Shown here: piece after piece, positions 13,656 through 22,904 of the stretch | Position numbering within the stretch: the stretch's first letter is position 1 | How the letters are laid out: each line of letters opens with the position of its first letter | NCBI GenBank assembly: GCA_934309145.1 | Contig: CAKRCW010000014.1 | Span: 1 to 30,780 of the forward strand | DNA: 30,780 nucleotides | Source: an uncultured Lachnospiraceae bacterium | Lineage (GTDB): Bacteria; Bacillota; Clostridia; Lachnospirales; Lachnospiraceae | Reading direction: 5' to 3' | The notes under the pieces: generated by a model | Databases searched by the model: none | Told to the model about the DNA's origin: nothing | The model's input: only the letters and a program-made list of their open reading frames with translations | Made by a program: the position numbers and the translations under genes

Positions 13656-15572
13656 ATGTCATATGTAGAATATGAAAAGGCACAGAAGGCAGGACTTAAA
13701 GCTTTTAAAGCCGCAGTATCAAAGGGAGAAAACGAATATCTTCCGGTGTTAGATGAGATATTGGAGGACGTAGATATACAGGGCGAGGTAAACCTCGGTC
13801 TGGTACAGATACCGCTTGATCGGGTTGTTGGAACAAGCAATGTTGGAAGAACCTACGCATTTGCAAATAATTTTATGCCAATTCTTGACTATAAAACAGA
13901 GTTTGGAACGAAATGGTCGAGCCTTTGCGATAGTCAGATAGAGGAGGGAATAAGAGAACCCATCAAGGCATATGAGTACCTTAACAAATATTATGTTGTT
14001 GAGGGTAATAAAAGAGTATCAGTATTGAAATATTTTGATGCGGTGACAATACCTGCACAGGTAACAAGAAAAGTACCTAAGCTTACAGATGATCCGGAGA
14101 TTAAAATATATTATGAATTTATGGATTTTTATAAGCTGACAGGGATTAATTATATCTGGTTTAGTCAGGAGGGCTGTTTTAAGAGGCTGCTTGAGCTGAC
14201 CTGTGAAGATCCTGCAGCAGAGTGGACAGATGAACAGAAGAAGGACTTTGGCTCTGCGAACCATAACTTCTGTCAGGCATTGAAATCAAGAGGTGGAGAT
14301 AAGCTCCCTATATCAAGTGGAGATGCACTTTTGATTTTTATTGATATATATGGATATGACAATATTAAGAATCTTACCGAAAATGAGATGAAGGTAAAGA
14401 TAGATTTGTTGTGGGATGAATTCCTTACTGAATCAAAAGGAAGGGAAATTCAGCTTAGAATGGAGCCTGCTAAAAAGGGACGAAAGAAGCTTATGGAGTA
14501 TTTCTGGAGTCCTACCCCTAAGAAGGAGCTTGTCGCATTTGTATTTGACAAGAATCCTGAGGAATCTGAGTGGCTGTATGGACATGAGCTTGGAAGGTTA
14601 TATATAGATGAGCATTTATCGGACCATTTTAAGACAGTTAAGGTTCATAACCTTAATTCAGAGGAGGATGCAATAACTGCTATGGAGGATTTGATACAGA
14701 TGGGTGTGAAGGTTATATTCACAACTTCCTCACAGCAGGTAAGTGCGAGTGTGAAGGTGGCAGTTAATCATCCAAATGTTATAATCATGAACTGTTCGCT
14801 TAACACATCATCAGCTCTTATAAGAACCTACTATGCACGTCTTTACGAGGTAAAGTTCTTGGCGGGAATGGTTGCGGGTTCCCTTGCCAGGAATGGTAAG
14901 ATTGGTTATCTGGCAGATTATCCTATATTTGGTATGCCTGCCAATATCAATGCATTTGCACTTGGTGCCAGGATGATGAATCCTGAAGCTAAGATATATC
15001 TTGAGTGGACTACTATCAAGGGGGTATCAAGAGAGCGTGCGATAGAGGCGTTTAAGGAGCAGGGTGTACACTATGTATCAGATCAGGTTATGATTAAGCC
15101 AAATGCTGCGAGCAGGGAGTTTGGCTTATATTGTATAGAGGATAAACCGGTTAATATTGCCATGCCGGTATACCAGTGGGGCGAATTTTACGAGAAGCTT
15201 CTTGAGAGTGTATTAAGCGGAACATTTCAGCAGGAAGGCGAGAATACTGATAAGCCTATAAATTATTGGTGGGGCTTGTCAGCAGGAGTGGTTGACATAA
15301 TATACTCACAAAAATTACCGGATGGAACAAGAAGAATCGTAGATTTAATTAAGAGCCTTATGGTTAAGAATGAGTTTCATCCGTTTGAGGGTATTATCTA
15401 TGATCAGGATAAGCAGCTTAAGAATGAGGATGGTGTGGTGATGGCACCTGAGGATATTATGAAGATGAGCTGGCTTGTTGATAATATTATAGGTGAGATA
15501 CCAGAGATAGAGGACTTAAAGGAAGAGGCTAAGTCAATAGTTGAATTAAAGGGAGTTTCAGATACAGTATAG
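13656..15572 (+). CDS. ParB-like domain fused to BMP/PnrA-like binding domain
   Basis: The product has 638 residues. The N-terminal half has a ParB/sulfiredoxin-like segment at about 110-126 ('YYVVEGNKRVSVLKY'), where ParB-type proteins carry GxRR-like motifs. A helical middle part follows (about 150-285). From about 291 to 600 it resembles the basic membrane protein (BMP/PnrA) nucleoside-binding fold: 'ELVAFVFDKNPEESEW', 'GHELGRLYIDEHL', 'VKFLAGMVAGSLARNGKIGYLADYP', 'NAFALGARM'. BMP proteins are normally lipoproteins feeding an ABC importer, but there is no signal peptide or lipobox here and no permease nearby, so this one is probably cytoplasmic. I chose the ATG at 13656, 8 nt after AAAGGAG. 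It may sense nucleosides. The phosphoesterase follows after 17 nt. Confidence 0.75.
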   Translation: MSYVEYEKAQKAGLKAFKAAVSKGENEYLPVLDEILEDVDIQGEVNLGLVQIPLDRVVGTSNVGRTYAFANNFMPILDYKTEFGTKWSSLCDSQIEEGIREPIKAYEYLNKYYVVEGNKRVSVLKYFDAVTIPAQVTRKVPKLTDDPEIKIYYEFMDFYKLTGINYIWFSQEGCFKRLLELTCEDPAAEWTDEQKKDFGSANHNFCQALKSRGGDKLPISSGDALLIFIDIYGYDNIKNLTENEMKVKIDLLWDEFLTESKGREIQLRMEPAKKGRKKLMEYFWSPTPKKELVAFVFDKNPEESEWLYGHELGRLYIDEHLSDHFKTVKVHNLNSEEDAITAMEDLIQMGVKVIFTTSSQQVSASVKVAVNHPNVIIMNCSLNTSSALIRTYYARLYEVKFLAGMVAGSLARNGKIGYLADYPIFGMPANINAFALGARMMNPEAKIYLEWTTIKGVSRERAIEAFKEQGVHYVSDQVMIKPNAASREFGLYCIEDKPVNIAMPVYQWGEFYEKLLESVLSGTFQQEGENTDKPINYWWGLSAGVVDIIYSQKLPDGTRRIVDLIKSLMVKNEFHPFEGIIYDQDKQLKNEDGVVMAPEDIMKMSWLVDNIIGEIPEIEDLKEEAKSIVELKGVSDTV

Positions 15573-15589
15573 AAAGGTTATATAGACAG

Positions 15590-16180
15590 ATGAGGATTTT
15601 GTTACTTGCAGATGAGGAGTCTAAATATTATTGGGATTACTTTGAAAAAAAGAAATTAGAGGGAATAGATCTTATAATATCCTGTGGCGATTTAGCACCC
15701 CAGTATTTGTCATTTCTTGCTACATTCGCAAAGGTTCCTGTTTTGTATGTGTACGGAAATCATGACTATTGTTATGCCGATACACCTCCTGATGGATGTA
15801 TTTGCATAGATGATGAGGTGTATAACTATAATGGAGTTCGAATACTTGGTTTAGGCGGATGTATGAGTTATAACTATGGTCCATTGCAATATACCCAGCA
15901 GGAGATGAACAAGAGGGCTAAGAAGGTAAGACGTAAGATAAAGAAAAATGGCGGCATAGATATTTTGATAACCCATGCACCGGCATATCGTTTAAATGAT
16001 GGTGAGGATTTGCCGCATACAGGTTTTACAGCATTTACTGAAATTATGGATAAATATAAGCCTAAGCTTTTTGCTCACGGACATGTCCATATTAACTATG
16101 GAAGGGACTTTAAGAGAGAGTCATATTACAATGAGACAAAGGTAATCAATGCTTACGAAAAATATATAATAGATATATAA
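15590..16180 (+). CDS. Calcineurin-like metallophosphoesterase
   Basis: The product has 196 residues. Most metal-binding motifs of the family are clear: G33-D34, G56-N57-H58-D59, H119 ('ILITHAP') and 'AHGHVH' with H153 and H155. The first motif, normally DxH, reads D8-E9-E10, so the usual histidine ligand is replaced by glutamate. This may alter the metal used or the activity. The fold suits cyclic-nucleotide, phosphomonoester or nucleic-acid substrates. The substrate cannot be read from sequence. It is probably co-transcribed with the ParB/BMP-like gene 17 nt upstream, which hints at a nucleotide-linked role. No terminator is visible after it. Confidence 0.85.
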   Translation: MRILLLADEESKYYWDYFEKKKLEGIDLIISCGDLAPQYLSFLATFAKVPVLYVYGNHDYCYADTPPDGCICIDDEVYNYNGVRILGLGGCMSYNYGPLQYTQQEMNKRAKKVRRKIKKNGGIDILITHAPAYRLNDGEDLPHTGFTAFTEIMDKYKPKLFAHGHVHINYGRDFKRESYYNETKVINAYEKYIIDI

Positions 16181-16223
16181 AACTTTAATAAATAAAAAAT
16201 AATATGCCTATTTTTGAAACAAC

Positions 16224-16252
16224 TTGTTTAATACAATTAATTTTGATATAAT
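16224..16252 (+). promoter_or_regulatory. Promoter of the zinc-ribbon kinase
   Basis: TTGTTT (16224-16229), 17 bp, TATAAT (16247-16252), about 50 bp before the kinase ATG. Confidence 0.65.
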
Positions 16253-16302
16253 TATGAAATAATGTTTTGAATTCGTAAAGAATTTTGGTGGGAGGATAGA
16301 AT

Positions 16303-18708
16303 ATGCAAATGAGATATGACCGTTGTCCGAATTGTATGCAGTCTCTTTCAGGTAACGATGATATATGCCCATACTGTGGCTTTGAAATTGCAAACTATGA
16401 GGAGCGAACAACATGTCTTAGACCATTTACTGTTTTGCAGAACAAGTATATGCTTGGACGTGTTATTGGTGTTGGAGGTTTTGGAATAACATATATTGGC
16501 TGGGATTTGAATCTCCAGACATATATAGCAATTAAGGAGTATTTTCCAGAGAGTCTTGCAAGCAGGGACACAAGTGGCGAGAATGGAAGCAATCAGGTTG
16601 TTCCGCATGATGCACAGAAGGATATATATGACAAGGGGCTTAAGCGTTATGTTGAGGAGGCTCAGAATCTTTCTAAGTTCTATCAGTTACAGGGAATAGT
16701 TTCTGTTAAGGATTTCTTCTATGAGAATGGTACAGCATATATAGTTATGGAATATATCAATGGTATCAATCTTAAGGAATATTTGAACAATTCAGGTGGA
16801 AGGCTTCCGGAGGCGACAGTGCTTGCACTTATGAAACCGGTGCTAGAGTCTTTGTTCCAGATACATAATAGTGGCTTGGTACATCGTGACATAAGTCCTG
16901 ACAATATAATGGTTACAAGCGATGGCAAGATTAAGCTTATTGATTTTGGCTCAGCCAGAGGACAGTCAAGTGAGAGTGACAAGACTTATACAGTTATATT
17001 GAAGCATGGATATGCACCACCGGAGCAGTATTATGCTAAGGGCAATCAGGGTCCTTGGACAGATATATATAGTCTTTGTGCAGCTATGTACAAGATGCTT
17101 ACGGGACAGATTCCACCTAACAGTGTTGAGCGTATGGAGAATGATGAGTATGTTCAGCCATCTGCATGGGGTGTGCCAGTGTCACCTAGAACAGAAGCAG
17201 TTTTGGCAAGGGGTTTAGCTGTGAAGGTTAATGAGCGCTATCAGAATATAGGTGAGCTGCTTAACGATTTATACGGAACACAGCCAATTATGCCTGGCAA
17301 TACTATGCCTAACGCAGGTTCTACAGCTTATGCAAATCCGGCCTCGATGTCACAGCAGTCAATGCATTTCAGTATGCAGCAGCAACCACTTGACAACAAC
17401 GCCAATCAGAAGTCAGATAGCAAGAGGAATCTTATAATAATTATATCTGCTGCTGTGGCAGTTATAGTTCTTGCCATTGTACTCGTTTTAGTATTAGGTG
17501 GAAGGTCTAAGCCTAAGCCTGCAACTACAGAGAAAACAACAGCGAGTGTAGCTACATCTGATGATGCAGATACGACAGAGAAAGAAACAACTGAGGCGGC
17601 AACCGAAGAACCGACAGCTACAGGTTATGTATGGCCTACGGAGATGTCTGACAACTGGGATGACTACATGGTCAACATAAATGGCACTATATATCAGTTC
17701 CCTATGCCTTACAATGAATGGGCATCTAAGGGATGGCAGACAAGTGAGATGCCTGTTGATGTTGCATCTGGCGATTATGAATATGCAGATTATACTGATG
17801 GCAAGGTTGAACTTACAGCAGTATTTGCTAACTTTGGTGTTAATGAGGCGTCAGCAACAGAGTGTTATATAGTTGGTGTCACATTTGACTCAACATATGA
17901 TAATTACAGTGATGATACTAAGATTGAGCTTGCTGCAGGAGTTAAATTATTTGAGGCAAATGAGGAGTCTATCAAGGCTGCATATGGGGCTCCGGATTAT
18001 AGATATGAAGGCAGCGATTATATATCTCTTGATTACTATGGAGATGATTATCTGGATGGTATTGATTTAGAGCTTCGCAATGACTCTCTTACGGGAATAT
18101 CTATTATCAATACCCAGATGCCGGAAGAAGCTAATATTGATATATCAGACATAGAGACTGCACCACCTGAGATTAACAGCTCATATGTGGCACCTACAGG
18201 TCCAAGTACAGACCGATTTGACGGTATCGTAACATTAGACGGAGTTAATTATCAGCTTCCTGTACCTGTCTCTGAGCTTACTGCTAATGGATGGGTTCTT
18301 GATTCATCTACAGATGAATATCTGATAAGCGGTGACTCATGTTATACTGAGATGCAGAAGAATGGTAACAAGATAAGTATAACCATCAGGAATTATACTA
18401 AGAATGCGATTCTTCCTGTAAATGCTTACCTGACATCAATAGCTACAGATATGGATTATTGTAGCTTGGAGGTTGTGTTCCCTGGTGGAATTAAGCTTGG
18501 TGATAATGCTTCGGCATTTGAAAGTGTATATGGCGATTTAGGAGACGATTATTCTAAGGATGAGTATTCATCGTTTATATCATATGATGCTAGTAAATAT
18601 GATTATGATGCGTCAGAGAGCATTTACATATCAGCATATGCAGAGCCGGATACGCTGATATTGGATGAATATACATATTCACGCCAGCTTTATAATATGG
18701 AACAGTAA
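16303..18708 (+). CDS. Zinc-ribbon Ser/Thr kinase, single pass, tandem outer domain
   Basis: The product has 801 residues. Zinc ribbon: C8, C11, C22, C25. The Hanks-type kinase domain covers about 47-325: glycine loop G56-V-G-G-F-G61, K78 ('IAIKEY'), H194-R-D196 with N201, D214-F-G216, and 'GYAPPEQY' in place of the APE motif. All catalytic residues are present, so it should be active. A Gln/Met-rich linker leads to a membrane span (about 376-400) and a Thr/Glu-rich stalk. The outer region has two copies of one domain, starting near 452 ('VNINGTIYQFPMPYNEW..GW') and 638 ('VTLDGVNYQLPVPVSEL..GW'). Unlike PknB/PrkC there are no PASTA repeats. Targets and ligand are unknown. GGGAGG precedes the ATG by 8 nt. 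Confidence 0.9.
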   Translation: MQMRYDRCPNCMQSLSGNDDICPYCGFEIANYEERTTCLRPFTVLQNKYMLGRVIGVGGFGITYIGWDLNLQTYIAIKEYFPESLASRDTSGENGSNQVVPHDAQKDIYDKGLKRYVEEAQNLSKFYQLQGIVSVKDFFYENGTAYIVMEYINGINLKEYLNNSGGRLPEATVLALMKPVLESLFQIHNSGLVHRDISPDNIMVTSDGKIKLIDFGSARGQSSESDKTYTVILKHGYAPPEQYYAKGNQGPWTDIYSLCAAMYKMLTGQIPPNSVERMENDEYVQPSAWGVPVSPRTEAVLARGLAVKVNERYQNIGELLNDLYGTQPIMPGNTMPNAGSTAYANPASMSQQSMHFSMQQQPLDNNANQKSDSKRNLIIIISAAVAVIVLAIVLVLVLGGRSKPKPATTEKTTASVATSDDADTTEKETTEAATEEPTATGYVWPTEMSDNWDDYMVNINGTIYQFPMPYNEWASKGWQTSEMPVDVASGDYEYADYTDGKVELTAVFANFGVNEASATECYIVGVTFDSTYDNYSDDTKIELAAGVKLFEANEESIKAAYGAPDYRYEGSDYISLDYYGDDYLDGIDLELRNDSLTGISIINTQMPEEANIDISDIETAPPEINSSYVAPTGPSTDRFDGIVTLDGVNYQLPVPVSELTANGWVLDSSTDEYLISGDSCYTEMQKNGNKISITIRNYTKNAILPVNAYLTSIATDMDYCSLEVVFPGGIKLGDNASAFESVYGDLGDDYSKDEYSSFISYDASKYDYDASESIYISAYAEPDTLILDEYTYSRQLYNMEQ

Positions 18709-18761
18709 TTTTTAGATAGATATCTAAGGATTGCGTATTCAAAACAAGAGGAGATGATGAC

Positions 18762-20120
18762 ATGGCAGAGGTAAATTTTGACCAGATTTTAGATGAATAC
18801 GTTCGCTTTTGTAATGATTCTGGAAAGATAGATTTGAATTTATACGAAGAGTACAATGTTAAGAGAGGACTTAGAGATTCCAACGGACGAGGAGTTCTTA
18901 CAGGACTTACTGAGGTTTCCGATGTAATGGGATTTAAGGTTGTTGAAGGAGAACGTATACCTATACCCGGAGAGCTTTATTTTCAAGGATATGAGGTTCA
19001 GGATTTGGTTTCAGGTTTCCGAAACAGCAAATATGGTTTTGAGGAAACTACATATCTTCTGCTTTTTGGAGAGCTGCCTACGGAGGCACAGCTTCAGAGC
19101 TTTATAAATGTGTTAGAGGATTTAAGACAGCTCCCTGAGTCATTTAACAGAGATGTAATTATGAAGGCTCCTAGCCGGGATATGATGAATGTACTTCAGA
19201 AGTGTGTGCTTACATTATATACTTACGATCAGGACCCTAATAATCTCGACATAAAGAACGTCCTTATGCAGTGCTTGCAGCTTATAGCTCAGTTTCCGGT
19301 AATGGCTGCATATGGATATCAGGCGTATAGGCATTATTATCTTGATAAGAGTCTTGTAATACACAGACCTAGAAAAGGCTTATCAACTGCAGAGAACATA
19401 TTGAGACTTCTTCGTACAGATGGCAAGTACACAGAGCTTGAAGCAAAAGTATTAGATGTGTGTCTTGTAATACATGCTGAGCATGGTGGTGGTAACAACT
19501 CTACCTTTACAACTCATGTTCTCACATCGACAGGAACAGATACTTATTCTACCGTAGCTGCGTCACTTGGTTCTTTGAAAGGTCCTCGCCATGGTGGTGC
19601 CAACATAAAGGTACAGCAGATGTTCAATGACTTAAAGGCACATGTCAAGGATTGGGAGAATGAGGAAGAATTAAGCGAGTATCTTATGAATCTTCTTAAC
19701 AAGAAGGGCTTTGATAAGTCGGGTCTTATATACGGAATGGGACACGCGGTATACAGCGAGTCAGATCCTAGAGCAGTAATACTTAAGAGATATGCAAAGA
19801 AGCTTTCTATAGAGAAGGGACTGGAAGAGGAATTTGCATTATATGACAGGGTTGAGAGAATTGCGGCCCAGCTAATCGGTCAGCAGAGAAGAACATTTAA
19901 GACTGTATGTGCAAACGTAGACTTCTATAGTGGATTTGTATATTCGATGCTTAAGTTGCCTATGGAGATATTCACACCGATATTTGCTATTTCAAGAATA
20001 TCCGGCTGGTCAGCACATCGTATAGAGGAGCTTGTAAACAATGGAAAGATAATAAGACCTGCTTACAAGTTTGTGGGAGTGCATAAGGAATATATTCCAA
20101 TAGAAAAGCGTACATGGTAA
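18762..20120 (+). CDS. gltA: Citrate synthase
   Basis: The product has 452 residues. Active-site motifs are all present: the histidine in 'HAEHGGGNNSTF', the histidine in 'GMGHAVY' and the aspartate in 'NVDFYSG', with 'GPRHGGAN' for oxaloacetate and CoA contacts. It condenses acetyl-CoA and oxaloacetate to citrate in the cytoplasm and feeds 2-oxoglutarate supply for the glutamate dehydrogenase coded nearby. It is of the ordinary Si type; the 2-methylcitrate synthase activity of some relatives cannot be excluded. The gene follows the kinase after 53 bp with no clear promoter. A TTAGAT/ATCTAA palindrome lies in that gap (about 18711-18726). The start has GAGGAG upstream. Confidence 0.93.
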   Translation: MAEVNFDQILDEYVRFCNDSGKIDLNLYEEYNVKRGLRDSNGRGVLTGLTEVSDVMGFKVVEGERIPIPGELYFQGYEVQDLVSGFRNSKYGFEETTYLLLFGELPTEAQLQSFINVLEDLRQLPESFNRDVIMKAPSRDMMNVLQKCVLTLYTYDQDPNNLDIKNVLMQCLQLIAQFPVMAAYGYQAYRHYYLDKSLVIHRPRKGLSTAENILRLLRTDGKYTELEAKVLDVCLVIHAEHGGGNNSTFTTHVLTSTGTDTYSTVAASLGSLKGPRHGGANIKVQQMFNDLKAHVKDWENEEELSEYLMNLLNKKGFDKSGLIYGMGHAVYSESDPRAVILKRYAKKLSIEKGLEEEFALYDRVERIAAQLIGQQRRTFKTVCANVDFYSGFVYSMLKLPMEIFTPIFAISRISGWSAHRIEELVNNGKIIRPAYKFVGVHKEYIPIEKRTW

Positions 20121-20124
20121 AGTA

Positions 20125-20257
20125 AATATATTAAGCAGGGAGTGTCCAGAAATCTGTTTAATCACGCCAGCACTTAGCAAGCATTGCGCAAGCTTAGTAC
20201 TGTTTAGTGATTAATCAAGTGAGAACGCGATTTCAGGATGCTCCCTGCTTATATGTT
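20125..20257 (+). repeat. Foldback structured repeat, copy B (divergent, short arms)
   Basis: The arms are about 30 nt. AAGCAGGG (20133-20140) pairs with CCCTGCTT (20243-20250); beyond these are G-T pairs, one mismatch and one bulge, then GAAATC (20149-20154) with GATTTC (20229-20234). In the core TTAATCAC (20158-20165) pairs with GTGATTAA (20207-20214), and CAGCACT (20168-20174) with AGTACTG (20196-20202) with one mismatch. GT-GAGA-AC (20219-20226) takes the place of the GC-GNRA-GC unit of copies A and C. The element starts 4 nt after the citrate synthase stop, so it could also act as the 3' end of that mRNA. Confidence 0.7.
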
Positions 20258-20272
20258 ATATGGAATCTGCTC

Positions 20273-20301
20273 TTGACGTAAAAAAGGGAGATAGATATAA
20301 T
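20273..20301 (+). promoter_or_regulatory. Promoter of the methyltransferase-cls-TetR operon
   Basis: TTGACG (20273-20278), 17 bp, TATAAT (20296-20301), about 60 bp before the methyltransferase start. Confidence 0.72.
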
Positions 20302-20363
20302 TGGCAGTATCAATAAAAATTGGTATAACTATAAATATATGGAATAAATAAGGTGGATAATAT

Positions 20364-21230
20364 ATGTGGATTGCAGACAACTGGAAAGATTATGAGATAA
20401 TAGACTGTTCCGAGGGAGAGAAGCTTGAGAGATGGGGAGAGTATATTCTGTTAAGACCGGACCCGCAGGTGTTGTGGAATACTCCTAAGACTAATCCTGC
20501 ATGGAGAAAGTTAAACGGACACTACCACAGAAGCAACAAGGGTGGCGGTGAGTGGGAGTTTATGAAGCTCCCTAAGCAGTGGACTATAGATTATAAGGAG
20601 CTCACATTTAACCTAAAACCATTTGCGTTTAAGCATACAGGATTGTTTCCTGAGCAGGCTGTAAACTGGGATTGGTTTAGTAATATCATACGGGAAGCAA
20701 ATCGCCAAGTTAAGGTTCTTAATTTATTTGCATATACAGGTGGGGCAACCCTTGCCGCTGCAAAGGCTGGAGCACAGGTTACTCATGTTGATGCGTCAAA
20801 GGGAATGGTGACTTGGGCTAAGGAAAATGCTATATCATCAGGGCTTGGAGATGCCCCTATAAGATGGCTGGTTGATGATTGCGTCAAATTTGTTGAGAGA
20901 GAGATAAGACGTGGCAATAAATATGATGGAATTATAATGGATCCTCCATCGTATGGAAGAGGACCTAAGGGCGAGATATGGAAGCTGGAGGAGAAGATAT
21001 ATCCGTTTATATCTCTCGCAAGTGAATTATTATCAGATGAACCACTTTTTTTCCTTGTCAATTCATATACAACAGGACTTGCACCTGCTGTGTTGACATA
21101 TATGATTTCCACAGAGGTTCAGAAAAAACGTGGAGGATATGTTGAGTCACAGGAGATTGGACTTCCTGTAACAGATTCAGGCTTGGTGCTTCCGTGTGGA
21201 GCGTCAGGACGCTGGATGAATAAATATTAA
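20364..21230 (+). CDS. Class I SAM-dependent methyltransferase, RlmI-like catalytic domain
   Basis: The product has 288 residues. The SAM-binding motif 'VLNLFAYTGGAT' is at about 117-128, the acidic residue after strand 2 in 'THVDASKGM', and the catalytic motif 'DPPSYGRGP' at about 193-201. This arrangement is that of the RlmI/RlmK-type rRNA cytosine or guanine methyltransferases, but the N-terminal PUA domain of RlmI is absent; a short 'EYILLRPDPQVLW' segment stands in its place. RNA methylation is therefore likely, with the target base unknown. It is probably the first gene of an operon, 31 nt before the cardiolipin synthase gene. GGTGG precedes the ATG. Confidence 0.85.
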   Translation: MWIADNWKDYEIIDCSEGEKLERWGEYILLRPDPQVLWNTPKTNPAWRKLNGHYHRSNKGGGEWEFMKLPKQWTIDYKELTFNLKPFAFKHTGLFPEQAVNWDWFSNIIREANRQVKVLNLFAYTGGATLAAAKAGAQVTHVDASKGMVTWAKENAISSGLGDAPIRWLVDDCVKFVEREIRRGNKYDGIIMDPPSYGRGPKGEIWKLEEKIYPFISLASELLSDEPLFFLVNSYTTGLAPAVLTYMISTEVQKKRGGYVESQEIGLPVTDSGLVLPCGASGRWMNKY

Positions 21231-21261
21231 ATAGTAAATATACGATAAGAAGGAGGAAGCT

Positions 21262-22869
21262 ATGGCACAGGGTGAAGCTAAACAAAGAAAAAAGCATAAA
21301 CAAAGAAAACCATCGCATATTGGTTCTGCCAATATGTCAAGAAGAACGGCTGCATCCAAGCTCGCTGTTATAGTACTTCTTCTTGTTATACAGATAGTAT
21401 TTTTAATGTATGTATATAACATAATGCAGGATTATATTATTTATTGGAGAACTACTGCATTGCTTTTATCGACAGTTGTTGTATTGTTTATTGTAAATAA
21501 ACAGGAGAATCCGGCATATAAATTGGTATGGGTTATACTTATATTATCAATGCCATTGCTAGGCGGAACACTGTATGTTTGTCTTGCGGGGAATCGAACC
21601 CGGGTTAAGTTCCTTAATGAGGCAATGGAAAATCATTTAGATACCTTCAAATATCTTCCTAATGACTCTGGCATACAGTCAGAGATAGAGAAGCTTAGTA
21701 AAAGTGCAAGCGTTCAATCGACATATATATCACGTTGTGCAGGATATCCCGCATATAAGAACACAAGAGTTAAGTATTTTCCGCTTGGTGAGTTAAATTA
21801 TGATACTTTGATAGAAGAACTTAACAAAGCAGAGCATTTTATATTTATGGAATATTTCATAATAAAGCAGGGTGAAATGTGGAATTCAGTTCTTGATGTT
21901 CTAAAGAGAAAGGCGAAGGTCGGCGTAGATGTAAGGTTGATATATGATGATTTTGGATGTGCAATGTGGATGCCTTCAAGGTTTCAGAGTGAGATGCAGG
22001 AGGCAGGTATCAAGGCTGTGCCATTTAATCCTATAGCACCTGTTATTAATTTGAGACAGAATAACAGAGACCACAGAAAGATAACTGTAATAGATGGACA
22101 TACTGGATTTACAGGCGGCATAAATCTTGCCGATGAATATATAAATAAAAAGTCAAGGTTCGGACACTGGAAAGATACAGGAATTATGCTTAAGGGTGAT
22201 GCTGTATGGAATCTTACAATTATGTTTTTGCAGACATGGAAGATGGTAACGAAGGAGACTGAGGAAGTTAATTACCGCCAGTACATGCCTATGGCATACA
22301 AAAATACACCGGCATATACGGATGGTTATATTCAGCCATATGGAGATACACCTGTTGATGATGAGATAGTTGGCGAGAATATATATCTTAACATGATTAA
22401 TAAGGCAAAAAAATATATCTATATAACAACTCCTTATCTGATTATTGACAATGAGATGTTTACCGCACTCACACTTGCCGCCAAAAGTGGTATAGATGTA
22501 AGAATAATAACTCCGGGAATTCCTGATAAAAAGCTGGTATATATGGTTACACAGTCATATTATTATCATTTGATAAAGGCAGGAGTTAAGATATATCAAT
22601 ACACTCCGGGATTTATTCATGCTAAGACAGTGGTTATGGATGATTCTGTTGCAACTGTGGGAACAATTAATTTTGATTTTAGAAGTCTTTATCTGCATTT
22701 TGAATGTGGTGTGTGGATGTTCAATTCAGGTGTAATATATGAGATTAAGGATGACTATTTGCAAACGCTTGAACAATGCGATGAGGTCACACTTAAAGAG
22801 ATAGAAAAAATGAGTGGCTTAAAGAGATTTTGCCAGGCAATACTCAGATTGATTGCACCATTATTATAA
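21262..22869 (+). CDS. cls: Cardiolipin synthase (phospholipase D family)
   Basis: The product has 535 residues. A basic N-terminus (about 1-28) is followed by hydrophobic segments at about 32-50, 62-78 and 82-100, then two phospholipase D units. HKD motif 1 starts at H271 ('HRKITVIDG') and motif 2 at H453 ('HAKTVVMDD'). The enzyme joins two phosphatidylglycerol molecules to give cardiolipin and glycerol at the membrane. The basic N-terminus is longer than in E. coli ClsA. AGGAGG lies upstream of the ATG. The TetR gene follows after 35 nt, so the two are probably on one mRNA. Confidence 0.92.
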   Translation: MAQGEAKQRKKHKQRKPSHIGSANMSRRTAASKLAVIVLLLVIQIVFLMYVYNIMQDYIIYWRTTALLLSTVVVLFIVNKQENPAYKLVWVILILSMPLLGGTLYVCLAGNRTRVKFLNEAMENHLDTFKYLPNDSGIQSEIEKLSKSASVQSTYISRCAGYPAYKNTRVKYFPLGELNYDTLIEELNKAEHFIFMEYFIIKQGEMWNSVLDVLKRKAKVGVDVRLIYDDFGCAMWMPSRFQSEMQEAGIKAVPFNPIAPVINLRQNNRDHRKITVIDGHTGFTGGINLADEYINKKSRFGHWKDTGIMLKGDAVWNLTIMFLQTWKMVTKETEEVNYRQYMPMAYKNTPAYTDGYIQPYGDTPVDDEIVGENIYLNMINKAKKYIYITTPYLIIDNEMFTALTLAAKSGIDVRIITPGIPDKKLVYMVTQSYYYHLIKAGVKIYQYTPGFIHAKTVVMDDSVATVGTINFDFRSLYLHFECGVWMFNSGVIYEIKDDYLQTLEQCDEVTLKEIEKMSGLKRFCQAILRLIAPLL

Positions 22870-22904
22870 ATGCGTGTTTTAATAGTAAGAAGAGGCGATT
22901 AAAA

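Noticed and set aside
21587..21607. Sequence on the minus strand resembling a tRNA T-arm (GGTTCGATTCCCC)
   Set aside because: It lies inside the conserved cls coding sequence (LAGNRTRVKF), and no acceptor or anticodon stem can be drawn around it.
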